This document shows positions 38,026 to 49,975 of a DNA stretch of 64,000 nt, piece after piece. Each line of letters opens with the position of its first letter. Position 1 is the first letter of the stretch. The stretch is from Pezizomycotina sp. ARF18. Lineage: Eukaryota > Ascomycota. The notes beneath the pieces were generated by a model. That model was not told where the DNA came from and did not search any database. It saw only the letters and a program-made list of their open reading frames with translations. The stretch spans positions 252,633 through 316,632 of the forward strand of contig AZLU01000013.1 of assembly GCA_002224055.1 (NCBI GenBank), in the 5' to 3' direction. A program made the translations under genes and the position numbers.

Positions 38026-40222
38026 CTGGAGCATCTTCACACGCGATTAACATCGCTTCGCCATTTTTCTTGAGAAACTAGGGAGGGAACGCCCCCTTTG
38101 GATTTGGACAATTCAGATTGTAGCAAATACTTTCCACCTCGCCGACAAAATTGTTTGAAGATCCCTCTAATATATTCTCGACAAGATTCTCCGATCTCTT
38201 CGCGGTAATCACTATTTCCGTTGATCCACATCGATAATAGCTATGATCACTCCCGGAAACCACTAGCTACCCTTAGATCTTAGATTAAAAGATATTCTTG
38301 AGATCCTCAAGCGACTGAAGGAGTTACTGATAGGACCGGCGCAAATGGCATTTTATGGACCTTGGTGAGCTTCGTAGGGCCGATGTGGCCATAGAATTTA
38401 CCCTCGTTGAAAGATCTTGAACACCGCCTCTTATTATCTATCAAAGCTTTTAAAATTGATAGACGAAATAAACACTAACGATATGCTAACACAGGTTATT
38501 CAATCGTGCTTCATTACGGCTCTGTGCACTGCATGCAATGTAGTGAGTATAAGCTTTGAAGCAAGGTTAACAGTTTGGACGAGGAAGCCCTTGGAACGAA
38601 CTTCGTTTTGCCGCAAAGCGGGCATGTGTGTGCGTGTATGGTTTTTAATTAGCTTTAGTCCTTACTTTCCTTCACGCTCGATGTTGAAGTTAAAAGAGGT
38701 GCGGAAATTAACGAGCGGTGATGAAGTGTGGAGAATAGCTTTGCGATGGTAATAAACAATAGTGAATTGGCGTTTGCGAATTCTTGGTTCGAATGCCCGT
38801 TGAGCATGAGATAGTCCTGTAAAGCCGGCTTAAGCTGCTGCGGAAACGGAAAGCGTTGGCGTCGGTGAGCTGCTGAAAGACGAAGCTCTAATATGGATTG
38901 ACACGGAGATACCTGACCAACGCAGTTTGTCATTTAGGAACCTCGTTTATTCTGACTTGATATTTGGATTTGTGGATAATGTCCTCTAAATTAGCTATCT
39001 ATGTGCCCCGCATACAGCTCCAGACATTCTAGATACTTCAACGATGGTCCCCTGGACTGAAACAGAAAAGTTCAACATTCAGTTTCTGAGAACATCAGAC
39101 CGCACTCTATTACAACAGTGGTTAATAGCGAACAGTGTTGATGACGACGAAAGCCTATTCAATATACGTGGAGGATACACCCTCAACAGGAGTCGTTTCA
39201 TAAATATAAAAGTTGGATAGACGAGAAGGCGTTAAACCTAATATCCATGCTAAAACAAGTGGGATATAACATATAAGAAATTTATATCTAGCTATAGCGG
39301 ATTTAAGTCAATCGTAAGGGCGTTTTATAGGCCATTCCGTATATGTCCAGGCACCTCGATAAAAAAAAAGGTATTGCGTGTGAAGTAAATACGTACTAGA
39401 TGGAGCAAGTGCAGTCTATATATAGATGTTTGCACAGCTTAGACGCGATACCTTTTCCAATCTCAACTTCGAAAGTGTTGCAATTGCTTCGAAGCTTCCT
39501 CGAACGACAATATAACGCAACGATGTTCTGGTATCCGTTGTTTGATATTAAGCTGTAACTCAGAACAAGCTGAATGTTATCTTAAAGAAGAAAGTTGCTT
39601 CCCTTCGGCGCTACAGAGTAAAGAATTGGATACAATAATACAAAAGTATGTACAGAGTATATTCTTTTCATACATCCATCCACTTGTTTTAATCTACTGT
39701 GATTATGTCTCAATGGACATTTTATTAGGGCAGAATTCACAGATCAAACTCGCTCATTTAACCTTGTTCTCGACTTAACTCGTGATCAGGTAGTACACTG
39801 GCGTTTTACACATCGGTATGAAAAACTTCTGGTCTAACGGCAGAAATATGTATCCGGAAACGACAGATGGATATATTGAGATTTTATCCTTCTTGCACCA
39901 GAAGAATAGGATACTGTGTCTCTCTAATATTACAAGCTTTCTGATATTGAAGCAACAGCGGCTTTTCTCGAGTCGCGACAATTTGAGAGGTGAAGAATAA
40001 GTCTTTCTAAAGTAGTACATTATTACCGTACTTGTGTTTATTAGAAATTGATTATTTCCCATTATCGTCAAAGTTGAGAGTGGTCATTAAGAACTAAAAA
40101 AAAGCGAAGGAAAAGTTATACAACAGAATCGAATGAAAATAAAGAATTCAAAAAACACAAAAAGCCCTGTTCCAATCTGAAAAATACAAGTATAATCATA
40201 TAAAAAGAGCAACAAGTATCGT

Positions 40223-41642
40223 TTACTCGATTCCGTGCTGCTTCTTTAGCTTCTCGAGTTCTTCTTGTCGCTGTGCAAGGTCCTTTTCCGACCTTGCCAT
40301 CTTCTCAGGCTGGTGGTAGAGGACTATATCAGCGTTAGAGAATATTGTCAGCATAATTTCTTGTGAGACGAAAAAAGAGATTACTGGGAAGATATAAAAC
40401 TTGGGTAAACGGAATATCGACATGATATTCAATACTAACCTACGAGATAGCGGTTCTGGAAATTGAACCCATTCAACTTGTCACAAGCAGTTTTTGCATC
40501 GAGGACGTCCTCATAAACAACGAAGGCGGTTCCTTTGGTGTTATTCGCAATGCCTTGGCGGATTTGCCTAATGATTTGCCAGTTTAAAACGTCAGTATGA
40601 GAAACGAATATGATAAAACTTCCCGATCATCCCAAAAGAAAAAGGCAAAGTTCAAAATAATAGAGACCGAGGCCATATTGCACGGAGAAATCCGCTGATG
40701 ATTTTTAAATCTCTACGAAGGCGGAAAGAAGGTTTGATAGAAGAATGAAGGGGAAATATTTTTGCAAGATCAGAGTGGGGCCAGAAAAAGAAGGTGGAGC
40801 TCCTGGTTTTTGGTTGCTGAAATATCCATTGTCGTGGATGGTCTTCCACTTTGTGAAAGTGTGTAAGAATCCACCCCACGTCGGAATATCTAAGGAATCA
40901 AATTCTGGAGCCAAGCAATGCCTCATTCAAGCTCCATCCCTGGATAGAGATTAATCCTTCATTCCTCCACCCTTTATTCTTCATTTTTTTTTTTTTCAGA
41001 GCGAGAGCGAATGGCGTGGCACAACGGTATAGGACAGCGTGTGGGATGGTGCAAGAAACAATACAATAAAATCCACCTGGGATTCTATTGCAAGCGGAAG
41101 ATGTACCTTATTGGACCGAACTTCCCGAATAGGTCGAACAGTTCTTCGGAGGAAACTGCGTAACTGAAAAGCAATAGCAGAGTTAGTAAGAGACTTGGGC
41201 CATAGAAAAAAATAAGATGAAATAAAGAAGTGGAGAGAACAAATCAATACGAGCGTATCTGGAAAATATTGGGATGGGAGGAGAAGATCTTAAGCATGCA
41301 GAGTGGAAAAAAAAAAAAGAAAACTTTGAAACAGGATGGAAGGGCGGAGAAGGGACGGAAGGAGAATAAAAAATAAAAAGAAATCCCCCATTCGTTTACC
41401 ACAATTTTCATCACCGCAAGGGCTTTGAGGATGAGCGGCAAGCAGGAAAACCGGGGTTTTATTCTTTTCGAGAAGATGCTTCTGATGTTCTGCAAGGGTT
41501 GTTGAAAGAAGGTATCATTGGCGGGAGGGATGTTCATGGTGGTACTGGCGACGGCGGTTCCGTGGAGGGGGCTTGCATTACCTTAGGTTCTTTACGAAGA
41601 GGATACGGTTGATCTCGGGGCAAGCTTATTGGTTCTACTCAT
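40223..41642 (-). CDS. SF3B6: U2 snRNP SF3b subunit p14 (SF3B6), RRM protein
   Basis: A small RNA-recognition-motif protein of the SF3b complex that contacts the branch-point adenosine region in the spliceosome. Four exons join cleanly: 41582-41642, 41107-41163, 40440-40567 and 40223-40323. They give [11 protein letters not shown] (RNP2), [37 protein letters not shown] (RNP1), [18 protein letters not shown] and the charged tail [16 protein letters not shown]. The intron phases rebuild conserved codons at each junction (KNLS, PIRQ, LVVL). One base is missing near 41614, where KLAPEINRI is expected. The total of about 115 residues is the usual size. The second intron boundary lies near 41106 and the first intron (41164-41581) is long for this window. 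Identification is secure. Confidence 0.95.
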
Positions 41643-42738
41643 GCAGGGCAGTAGTTCGCGTCGAATAAATGGGGGACACGGTTTCGGGACTGGAAGCTGT
41701 CGAAAAGTCGGAAAACGCGAAAGAAAAAAAAAAGTGATATCGGCCTTTATCGGGATCTTATCCAATAACGAATTATTATTGATGGAGGATACCTTCGACG
41801 ATCTCGATAGTTGACGGATGGAGATGATGATAGATTAGATGGAAGATGGCGTTGATGGCGATGTGGTTGATGATTATAATGAGTCGTGTTGACACAAGGA
41901 AGAAGGGAAGGAAGGGATGAAGATGGGGGGATTTTCTTTTATAAAAAGAAAAATAAAATAAAAATAAAATAAAAGGGAAAAAAGAATAGGTGAGTGTATT
42001 CGCAATCTCCACTAAAATTGGTAAGAAGAGACACACAAGACACCAAGGAGAAGAAAAAAAAAATTAAATGAAATCCTGCTCCAGGTCATGTGATTATTTC
42101 TACAGCACGCCCCTTATACACGTCCCGTAAGTAGATCCGATTGGACGCCTCACCGCCTCAACCGGCGGTATGAAACCGGGATTTGCTTGAAAAGAAATGG
42201 CTTCAGACGGAATCAATGGATAAAACTTGAAGCAATCTCGGAGCCGAACGTTCGAAAAGGCGAAATTTTACAACAATTTATTACTCATTCAGCTTTATTA
42301 TTCTTCCGCGTTCCGAGGTAACGATATCGAGAAGGACTTACGTCCGACCCTCCGCGTTTAAGAAATGGTCGGACAAGACGTCCATGCTTGAGATGTATTA
42401 TTGCTATACTCCCATGTGCTTCGGCAAGGGTGGAGGAGTTGTCTCCACATATATCCTGTCAGCAGGATTTGAAACTGTTGGCGCAATCCTTACTTTTTGA
42501 AGAATGATTTAGAATATTCGAATAATTCAAGTCTCTGGTAAAGCTTTTCGGAAAAGAAGAGAAGGAGTGCTCCAAGGAGCTAACATTGCTCAGGCACGTT
42601 CATGAACTGAGCCAGCACACGCTCAAAATTGTAAGGACGACAGTATATAGAAACAGTTTCGATAAAACAACCTTTTATATGAAAATCCAAAACGAGATAA
42701 GAGATAGATAAATTAAAGAGGTTCCACTTTTGTGGCAT
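41643..42738. other. Intergenic spacer
   Basis: Lies between two minus-strand genes, so it should hold the SF3B6 promoter and the OST1 3' flank. It is purine-rich at 41700-42070, with GATG repeats near 41815-41870 and AAAATAAA repeats near 41945-41985. No coding signal is seen. Confidence 0.45.
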
Positions 42739-44434
42739 TCACTTCCCAATGGACAGATCTATCCTTCGTAGAACCATAGTGACAAGGAACGCGCACATAA
42801 CGCCAGATACGTACACCACAGGCTTTCTTAGTGCCGCAGCCGTGGTGTAAGTGTATGTAACCTGTTTCGTAGCGAGCGTACGTCAGCAAATGTGCGTCCA
42901 ACTATCAAACAAAATACAAGTAGTCATTGTTTATTGGTTGCGCTCACCAGAACATCCTTATTCCTCAATCGTCTACAACATTTTGGCCGTCATCTTTATC
43001 GCCGTACGTCCGATGGTATCACTGAAGGTTTTGTGGAGATATGTCTCTTCGTTCGTCAATGAGATTGGAACGGAATATTCCACGTCTCTAGAGAGCAGAG
43101 GGGAAAGAAAAGTAGTTAGCAATCTGACTCGTATAGTTAAAGGGCGATGGCGTTTTTGACATACGTAGCCCCCTCTGGAAGTATAACAGTGACTTCTACG
43201 TTGGAATAAGTAGCACTTTCTTTTGGTCCCTCCAAGAAAGGAAACTTTAAGCACGTATTTCTCAGCGATAGGCTGTCTTAGGAAATTTTCAAGCTCATTG
43301 TTCCACCCGACTACGAATGAGTAGTTCCAGCCGCCGAATACCGGGTACCTAGGCTTGAGCTCGAGTGGGCGCCGCGCGGATTGCTGCGGAACCTAGAGGT
43401 AGAGACGTTTCCGATCTCATCGGTGTAATAGGCATCTTTCGCCCCCTTGGCGAGCGAGAAGGTGAGCTGCTTGATAGCCGTCGTGGGAGAATTCGTGTAC
43501 GCGGTAGTTGCCCACATGACACGCGAGAATTGTTCTCTCATCCTAGTGTTCAAGAAAAAAGTGAATTAGTAACTCTACCCCAAAATATTTCCCAGGCGCA
43601 TTTTCCGACAAGACTCGCCTTGCTCCAGCATTCGTCATCCAGTACTCTCCTCGATCGCAAGGTTTCCGCCCCAATGTGAGACTCAATGTCCCTCTGGAGC
43701 TTGTCCATACGTATGACGGGATCCATACTCTCGAAACGCACCGACAAGGACGATCGGTTTCGGGAGCTATAGACTCGTAAGGCCCGTACGTTATCAGGGA
43801 GCCCTGCTTGACAGGATCGTTGCTTCCGTCGGCTTGTTTTCGAACGAGGTGAAATCCGGTATGATAATGCTTGGGAACTTGAGCTTGGTCTTCTGCTTCT
43901 CAGTATGGTACGCGCTCAGCGCATACCGCGAACCGTATATTTCAGGTACTGTTCTCCATCTGACCGATAATCGCAGTTGGGGCCCAAGATTATTCGTCAA
44001 TCCGATAACAATTTGGAGCGTTAGCGTGGCTCCGGGTGCCAGCTTGGGCATGACGATTCGGTAATAGGCATTCGAGCTTGTAATTAGTTAGCAGAGAGGA
44101 AACTTAGAAGGAATACACGCGATTCGGTTCTTATTGAGCATAATTACCTCTCTGGTTCTTTGACAACCAGCTCGCTCGTAAATAGTGTCCTTCTTTCTTG
44201 TCTTTCGCCTCGAAGAAGCTCACCGCGGACACCTCCTCCTGCGGTATCGGAACGTAGTATTCGGTTTGAGGAGAGTCGGAGGTTTCTCGATGATTACCGC
44301 AACCGTATCCTTTACATAGCCTTGGAGACGTCAATTGTTCGTAATAGATTCGTGTTTTGTACACCTGTGGTGGGTGAGAACGCAAGAGTGAACGCAACCT
44401 CCGATAGCAGGAAGAGTCCCGCCAGGAAGCGCAT
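42739..44434 (-). CDS. OST1: Oligosaccharyltransferase subunit OST1 (ribophorin I)
   Basis: A type I membrane subunit of the ER oligosaccharyltransferase, which N-glycosylates nascent proteins. It begins with a signal peptide (MRFLAGLFLLSEVAFTLAF). NTNLLRTIDVSK and TEYYVPIPQEEVSAVSFFEA are the conserved luminal start. HTEKQKTKLKFPSI, SLITYGPYESIAP and DEIGNVSTSRFRSNP are strongly conserved ribophorin I segments. The C-terminus has a membrane segment (RKPVVYVSGVMCAFLVTMVL) followed by RRIDLSIGK, like the fungal proteins, with the stop at 42739-42741. An intron lies near 42860-42975. Several lost bases disturb the frame, for example near 44317 (SKAYVKDTV expected). Length after allowing for these is near the usual 460-480 residues. 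It is transcribed away from the pseudouridine glycosidase gene across a 570-base divergent spacer. Confidence 0.92.
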
Positions 44435-45006
44435 GGCGACGAAGAAGAAGTCGGTTTACTGAATTGAGCTGAAGTCAAAGCATATAACGACAGATGACGA
44501 TGATACGAATAAAACCGATGCAAAATGGTGGAGGGTCGAGGTTGGGAAGCAAAATCCGTGATCGTGGGGTTTAGTCTGCAACTGAGAATCGGAAACGTTT
44601 TAATTGAGTGTGTTACTTTTAAAGTAAAGGACAGGTTTTAATTCCATGTATGGGTGCCATGCGGCTTAAAATTAAATATCACGTTTTATCCCAAAAAAGT
44701 CTAACCCTTTTTTTTTTTTCTGACGCACACTCTAGAAACGGTACCTGACACGCTTTTTTTTTTTTTTCCTGCACCGCTCTTTTATCTTTCGTATCGCAAA
44801 TATCGCAAAGCTCCTGCAGCCTGCAGGTAATTGAACCGAAATTACGACTGGAGAAAGGAATACAACGACGGACCATAAACCTCAACAACTCCGCCTTCTC
44901 CACTGCTAGCGGAACCAGGATTGACACCCTGGTTGGGTCATTTACGCTCTCGCTGCTCAATTGACCGGATTCGTTGGTTTTAGGTATCAACGAAACCTAC
45001 AGAGCC
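44435..45006. other. Divergent promoter region between OST1 and the pseudouridine genes
   Basis: Both neighbours start here in opposite directions. Two T runs (about 44708-44721 and 44754-44769) are the only clear low-complexity elements. No coding signal is seen. Confidence 0.45.
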
Positions 45007-45510
45007 ATGTTGGTGTCGCATCTGGCCGGCCTGCGAAGCGCTAGGCGGTGCCGCAGCTTCTCAATCACTCCTACGACCCCTCTTATCTTACACGGAAATA
45101 TATTATCCGGGACGTAGTTAGATATATCAGCGCAAATATGGACTACCCTAGGCGAAAATGCGATCACGAAAATATCCGAAGAGGTCCAAAGCGCTTTAAG
45201 CATCCATGGAAAGGGCCCACGCAAGCCTGTCGTGGCTCTCGAGACGGCCATATATACACATGGTGTGTGGAGAAGCCCTATGCAATGACGCCCGTCTTTG
45301 CAATTTGAGTAGCGACTTAGCATTTTCTTATGCCCTTGTTGGCTAACTATTATCTATTTACCCATGGAGCCAGGTTTTCCAAAGCCGGACAATTTAGCAC
45401 TAGCCAAGGAGTCGAACAAGCTGTCCGTGATAACGGGGCAGTTCCAGCGACCATCGGCATACTCAATGGCAAGATAATAATAGTATGTGGAATAAATGCT
45501 ATACTTCGTG

Positions 45511-45545
<35 letters not shown>

Positions 45546-47022
45546 CGATTTCAAAGCTGCCAATGTCCAGCGAAAAGGATAAAGAGGCCAGAGAAAATCA
45601 AATCGAAGGATAGTGTAGAAATTACTCATGAGTCGTTCAATTGCTAAAAAATCCGATTCTGTTGTATCCAGGCATGTCTCCGGAAGAGCTAGAGAACTTG
45701 CGAACTCAGCTGGGAACGAAACACGTGAAATGCTCAGTAAGAATCTAAGCTATTTAACTGGACTGGTGAGCAACCATCTCTATAAATGCTTCTCTATTAT
45801 CAAAATCAATGGAAGAAGTCTCTATATATGTATATATATATATTATCATGTCCTTTTCTATTCCCTTCTCTCATACCTTGTTTTGTTTACTAGGGACCCG
45901 ACTTGAAGTTAAACGGAGGCACCACCATTGCGGCAACCCTCTTATGTCGGAGTTTGGCATACGGGTATCGCGACTGGAGTTTAGGAGGAGTACACCGGAA
46001 GGGGAAAACACCATGGATGTATCTACCGATCTTATGCAGCTAGGTCGGGGTGACACAGTCCTGATTTCGTCGGAATGAAGGCATTTTGGACTACGAGCGA
46101 AGTCTGGAAATACCTAGAAACCAACGGGGTTATGGTTTCCACGTTTGGTTCCAGGGATACAAAGGTTACGCTCCTGGATTCTTTTCAGTCGGATCCAGCA
46201 CACCTTCTCCGTTCGTCGTTGAGAACGTGGACGAGGCCGCGAAATTGCTGGTAAGTACATCGAAGTGAGAGTACCGTTATCACACTTTCACGACTGCTGT
46301 TAAATTTCTCCTATGCCTAAGGTGGTATCCACACTCATTTCTTTCGTTCTGGTTAATTTATGCTAAATATCCATCGTATAGCCGCCCAATTGGAGCTGAA
46401 GGTGAACAGCTCCGTAGTATTTTTCAACCCCGTGCCAAAAGACAAAGAAATTCCAAGAGAGGAGATTGAGTCTATTATCAATGAAGCTGGTGAGCATTGA
46501 AATTTGATTTCATATATTCTTTGTTTTTTTTTTTTTTTTTTTTCATTCCCCCCCACCTGGGGCGGGAAGAGGGGGCAACCTATGTTGGTTCCCGCGAGTA
46601 TATGTCCTATTGACGTGAAAGCGATATAGTTGAATCTGCCAAGCAGCAAGGAGTTACAGGCAAGGCGAATACTCCTTTTATTCTGAACGAAATCAAGAAT
46701 AAAACTGGAGGGAGGACTCTGGAGGCAAACAGAGAGTAAGCTATCCTGTGTGTTTGTTTCGAAGGAAAATGCCCTGGAGTTGGCGGTTGCTGAGTCGTTC
46801 TGAATGCTCTAGATTGATACTTGACAATGCGAGAGTTGGTGCACAACTTGCGACTAAGTTGCATGAACTCATCCCCGATACGCTAAAATCAGCAAAGCTG
46901 CGTTACGGCAATTGAAAGCTGAAAGGAAGGCGGCTCAAGAGGGGAGGACAGCCGGTCAGGATCCAGAAAGTGTAAGTAAAAGTAAGAAGGGAAAGACCGA
47001 GAAGAGCGACAGAGCGGAATAA
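45007..47022 (+). CDS. psuG: Pseudouridine-5'-phosphate glycosidase (PsuG / IndA family)
   Basis: PsuG enzymes split pseudouridine 5'-phosphate into uracil and ribose 5-phosphate using a catalytic Lys and Mn2+. Visible segments in order are ITKISEEVQSAL, KPVVALETAIYTHGFPKPDN (exon junction 45263/45374 rebuilds the second Gly), DNGAVPATIGILNGKI, MSPEELENLRTQLG, KNLSYLTGLGPDLKLNGGTT, ENTMDVSTDLMQLGRG (metal-binding Asp), GMKAF (active-site Lys), LETNGVMVSTFGSRD, FFSVGSSTPSPFVVENVDEA, FFNPVPKDKEIPREEIESII, GKANTPFILNEI and LDNARVGAQLATKLHELIP. A basic tail (LRQLKAERKAAQEGRTAG) ends at 47022. The start is tentative: MLVSHLAGLRSARRCRSF resembles a mitochondrial presequence, but the next 100 bases are not open in one frame. 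A 33-base A run sits in an intron (45511-45543). One lost G is near 45410. Confidence 0.9.
45511..45543. repeat. Poly(A) run of 33 inside a psuG intron
   Basis: Lies between the exon ending GILNGKI and the exon starting MSPEELENL, where an intron is required. An A run here on the coding strand could tempt premature polyadenylation or mark a small insertion, which is inference. Confidence 0.75.
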
Positions 47023-47393
47023 GTTCATTATGTTCAAGGGAACGTAGCAATTTCTATCTTGTGTTCGCTCGGTTCTCTAAGCTATACCGCCCCTCTGAAC
47101 ACGGGATGTCATGCCAATTTTGTATGCTACATGTACAAGTCGAATATGAACATTTTATTCCCCATTTCTTTTCTCAGTGATGAAATAAAAGCTCACTTTT
47201 TTTTTTTTTAAACCATCCTATGGTTCTTTTGTTACAAGTAGATTATAAGGATGAATCCCTTTGACCCAAGTCTGTCCCCGAACTTCCGTTCATAGCTTGA
47301 CAACATTTGCTTGGGGTTAATATGACTGATACCGGGCCTTCTTTTCTCTCCTTGTCCCACTTCCACGCCCATAGAGTATGCCTACCTGAACCC
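47023..47393. other. Junction between PsuG and PfkB coding regions
   Basis: Holds a stop for the PsuG frame at its left edge, an A/T-rich middle with GAAATAAAAG (about 47183, polyadenylation-like) and a possible intron acceptor (CCCATAG, about 47374). It may be either a true intergenic spacer or an intron of a fused gene: a GTAAGT donor lies at about 46972 within the basic tail. Confidence 0.5.
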
Positions 47394-49083
47394 ATGACGC
47401 GAAAGGATATCGTAGTGGTCGGTGGCCTAGCTTTGGACACGGCCTGCGACGTCGATCCCGCCGATGATCGCTTCGCGCACTCTTCCCCGCCAACGCCGCG
47501 GACGCTCTCGATAAGATGTTGTACACCTCGAACCCTTCCAAAATGGCCGACACCGTCGCGGAGTCGGGTACAACATCTCGGACGCCGTGCGGAGGCAATC
47601 GAACGCCTGGCGCGAGTCCGTAGCCGAAAGCGGCGAAATCTCCAAGCTGGCGGCCGCGAGGGAGGCGCCGACGGTCCAGCTGGTTTCGACCGTCGGCAAC
47701 GACCGCAGCGGCAGGGCGGTACTGAGGGCGCTGAGGCATAGCGGCATAAACAGGCAGGGCATACCCAAGAAGGATACGTTGCCGACGGCGCGCTACGTCG
47801 CCCTCAACGGCCCGACAGCAATTTGCTCTTTTCGGCGGCGGACATGCATATATAGAGAATCTAAACATCGATGACGTACGGCAGCAGGTTATGACGCCGG
47901 GTGCGGAGGTCAAGGTGCTTTGCGTGGACGGTAACCTCAATGAAAATTTATACGGCGATATTTGGTCGCTGGGGAGGGAAATAGGAGCTACAAGTCAGTG
48001 CCTTATATATAATATTAATCTAGGCCTTTTGAATTTATATTGCTAACTTGCACCTCAGCTGTATTGAGCCTACGAGCGTCGCAAAGTCCACCAGAATTCT
48101 TCGGCTCCGGGAGCTTGCGAGACGTGCTTCCCGTACCACAACATCGACTTCTCGACTCCAAACTCTTACGAACTGATGGCCATGAGTGACTTTATCGGCG
48201 CGGTGATCCCCACGATACAAACCCGCAGGTATCCGAGTTAGGTTCTTTACTATGGAGCGTCACTGTGGAAGACTCCTTCGTCAACGGTATGTATTCTTCC
48301 GAACAAAGCCCGCTTCAATGCATACCTAGAGCTAAAACTCTCTCCCTCCCTTGATAAAACAGCACTTCAACAGCTCCAAGAATCCGCATCGTACGTCAGC
48401 CAACAGCCGCCGGATTTCCAAGGGCTGGTTAACTCCGCCGCAAGCGTACTCCCCTTCATACCCACGATTTTCACGAAGCTCGGGGCGAAAGGCGTCTTCC
48501 TCGCGCGGATATACCGGCCCCACCTGCTCCGCCGCCCGGCGACGATTTCGCGACAAGGTCCGATTACACCGCGCACTACGACGCTGAAAAGGTTGTGCGT
48601 TACTTCTGCGCCGTTCGAACTTCCGGCGTCGCTTGTACTCAGTTGCACGAACCCGAGACTGCTCAACCCGACCCGAAGCTACTGAAGTGGAATCCGCAGA
48701 GACGCGGACCTCACAATCCGCAGACGACGAAATACTAAACCACATATCCCCTCCGACTTCGCCGCAACAAACACATCCGACGGAACTCACACCTCTCCCT
48801 CAACTCCAGCATCCCCTTCGCACTACAAGTACAATACTTCCCCCCCTCCCCGTCGACCAACGCGCATCGTAACCGTAAATGTGCGGGCGATACCTTCCTC
48901 GCGTCCATCCTCGTGAATATAGTACGCTACCGGCACGAAAGGGGACTAGACCTTTCTGTCTGGGAGAGCAATTGGATGGATGAATTGGTTAATACGGCGC
49001 AGGAGGCGGCGGTGGAGAGGTTGTTACAGACGTTCCGAGGGTTGATGTTAAGGTTAAGGAAAGAAGGGAATATAAGTTTATAA
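47394..49083 (+). CDS. PfkB-family carbohydrate kinase, likely pseudouridine kinase
   Basis: PfkB kinases phosphorylate ribose-containing substrates; beside psuG the expected substrate is pseudouridine, giving the 5'-phosphate that PsuG cleaves. Conserved pieces are IVVVGGLALDTACDVDP (first strand), TSNPSKMADTV, VQLVSTVGNDRSGRAVLRAL (PfkB signature 1 region), TARYVALNGP, AEVKVLCVDGNLNENLYGDI, STPNSYELMAM, LPFIPTIFTKLGAKGVFLA and AGDTFLASILVNIV, which holds the catalytic Asp of signature 2 (VNGAGDTF expected if one lost G near 48881 is allowed for). Introns are likely near 47993-48058 and 48284-48360. The stop is at 49081-49083, although an open stretch further on (LVRKIPSWDPKQMALGRDIG, 49157-49216) might belong to a longer C-terminus. 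In many fungi the two domains form one protein; here they are either separate or joined by an unseen splice. Confidence 0.87.
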
Positions 49084-49975
49084 GGCGAGGACGCCGACGA
49101 AGGGTGATGGTGTTAGTAGGGAGGTTACGAGAGCTGTTGATGCTCATGAGGGGTTGGTTAGGAAGATCCCGTCGTGGGATCCGAAGCAGATGGCGCTGGG
49201 GAGGGATATTGGGATTAAAGGGTGTGAAAATAAGGGCTTGGTAGACGTGCTGCTGAACGGTTTAACATTTATACAATGTTTAAATCAATTGACGCTCGTT
49301 CTCCATCGAAGGGGGTCTCAAGAACCGCCCCTCGTTCTACAACACTTAATTATATGGATATCATCTATAAAACTATTTTTTCTAGTCTCAATTTTCGGAG
49401 GTGTTCAAGAAATATATATAATACAAAAATAAAAAGAACTGTCTGAGAAGTAACATTCCCTTTTTGTTCGATGGCAAACTCAACTACTACTAATTACATA
49501 TGAGAGAAATGCAATTTTGTTGAACACAAGACGAGGGGAAAATTATGAACCTCGAGTTGTAACAGAATACTAGAGCACCAAAGGTCTCATGAAGTTTGGA
49601 CCGCCTCCTCTCTCTCACGCACCGTCGTTTCGTTTCGTTTCGTTTTTTTTTTTTTTTTTTTTTAAGATGTGCGGTATAACGCCAAGCCTCCGGAATAGAA
49701 GTTCCACCGTGAGACGAGAAGGAAAAAAAAAAAGTTGACGCAAGCCAAACTCAGAAGAAGCAAAAGTCAGGGCGTATATAACCTTCGAATTCCCCCTCGA
49801 AACGAATGATGTTCATATGAACACTGGTGAAGAACAAAAGAGAAAAACAATTTCGTGCTTTTTATGTGGGGAATGATGGAAATACAAGGAAGTCGTGAAA
49901 ACAATGAAGCGAATATGATCACCGAACCTCGGCAGAAGAACCGCTCGTCGGGAGCGAAAAAAAATTTTTTTTTTC
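49084..49975. other. Spacer between convergent genes
   Basis: Contains a short open stretch (49154-49260) that may be a C-terminal part of the kinase gene. It also has a GTTTC repeat with a T run (49625-49662), an A run near 49722 and an A8/T11 palindrome next to the ISU1 stop (49957-49974). No other gene is seen. Confidence 0.45.

Larger units (their letters stand above)
18818..40222. other. 21-kb region without recognisable genes
   Basis: I looked in all frames and found no conserved domain, no rRNA or tRNA and no transposase or reverse-transcriptase motif. Base composition is near the average of the other spacers, with patches that are moderately G+C-rich (about 37080-37450). Long A or T runs are frequent, including 20990-21003 after a C run, 23435-23461, 24073-24103, 27613-27640, 36970-36989, 37710-37730 and 37991-38021. 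Short microsatellites occur, such as (TTTA)n at about 22676-22708. ORFs of 60-110 codons are scattered on both strands at a density expected by chance. Exceptions treated separately are a promoter-like segment and small ORF near 28.8-29.3 kb and a hairpin near 20.3 kb. The region may be old repeat-derived DNA that has decayed beyond recognition, which is inference. Confidence 0.5.

Noticed and set aside
38417-38752. ORF of 111 codons in the gene-free region
   Set aside because: No motif, no promoter-like context and base composition like its flanks, so chance is likely.
38760-38800. tRNA-like GGTTCGAAT segment
   Set aside because: No matching acceptor and anticodon stems can be drawn around it; other GTTCGA words in the window fail the same way, so no tRNA is called.
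18818-40222. LTR element, LINE or DNA transposon in the gene-free region
   Set aside because: No terminal repeats, reverse-transcriptase, integrase, transposase or capsid motifs could be found by reading the translations.
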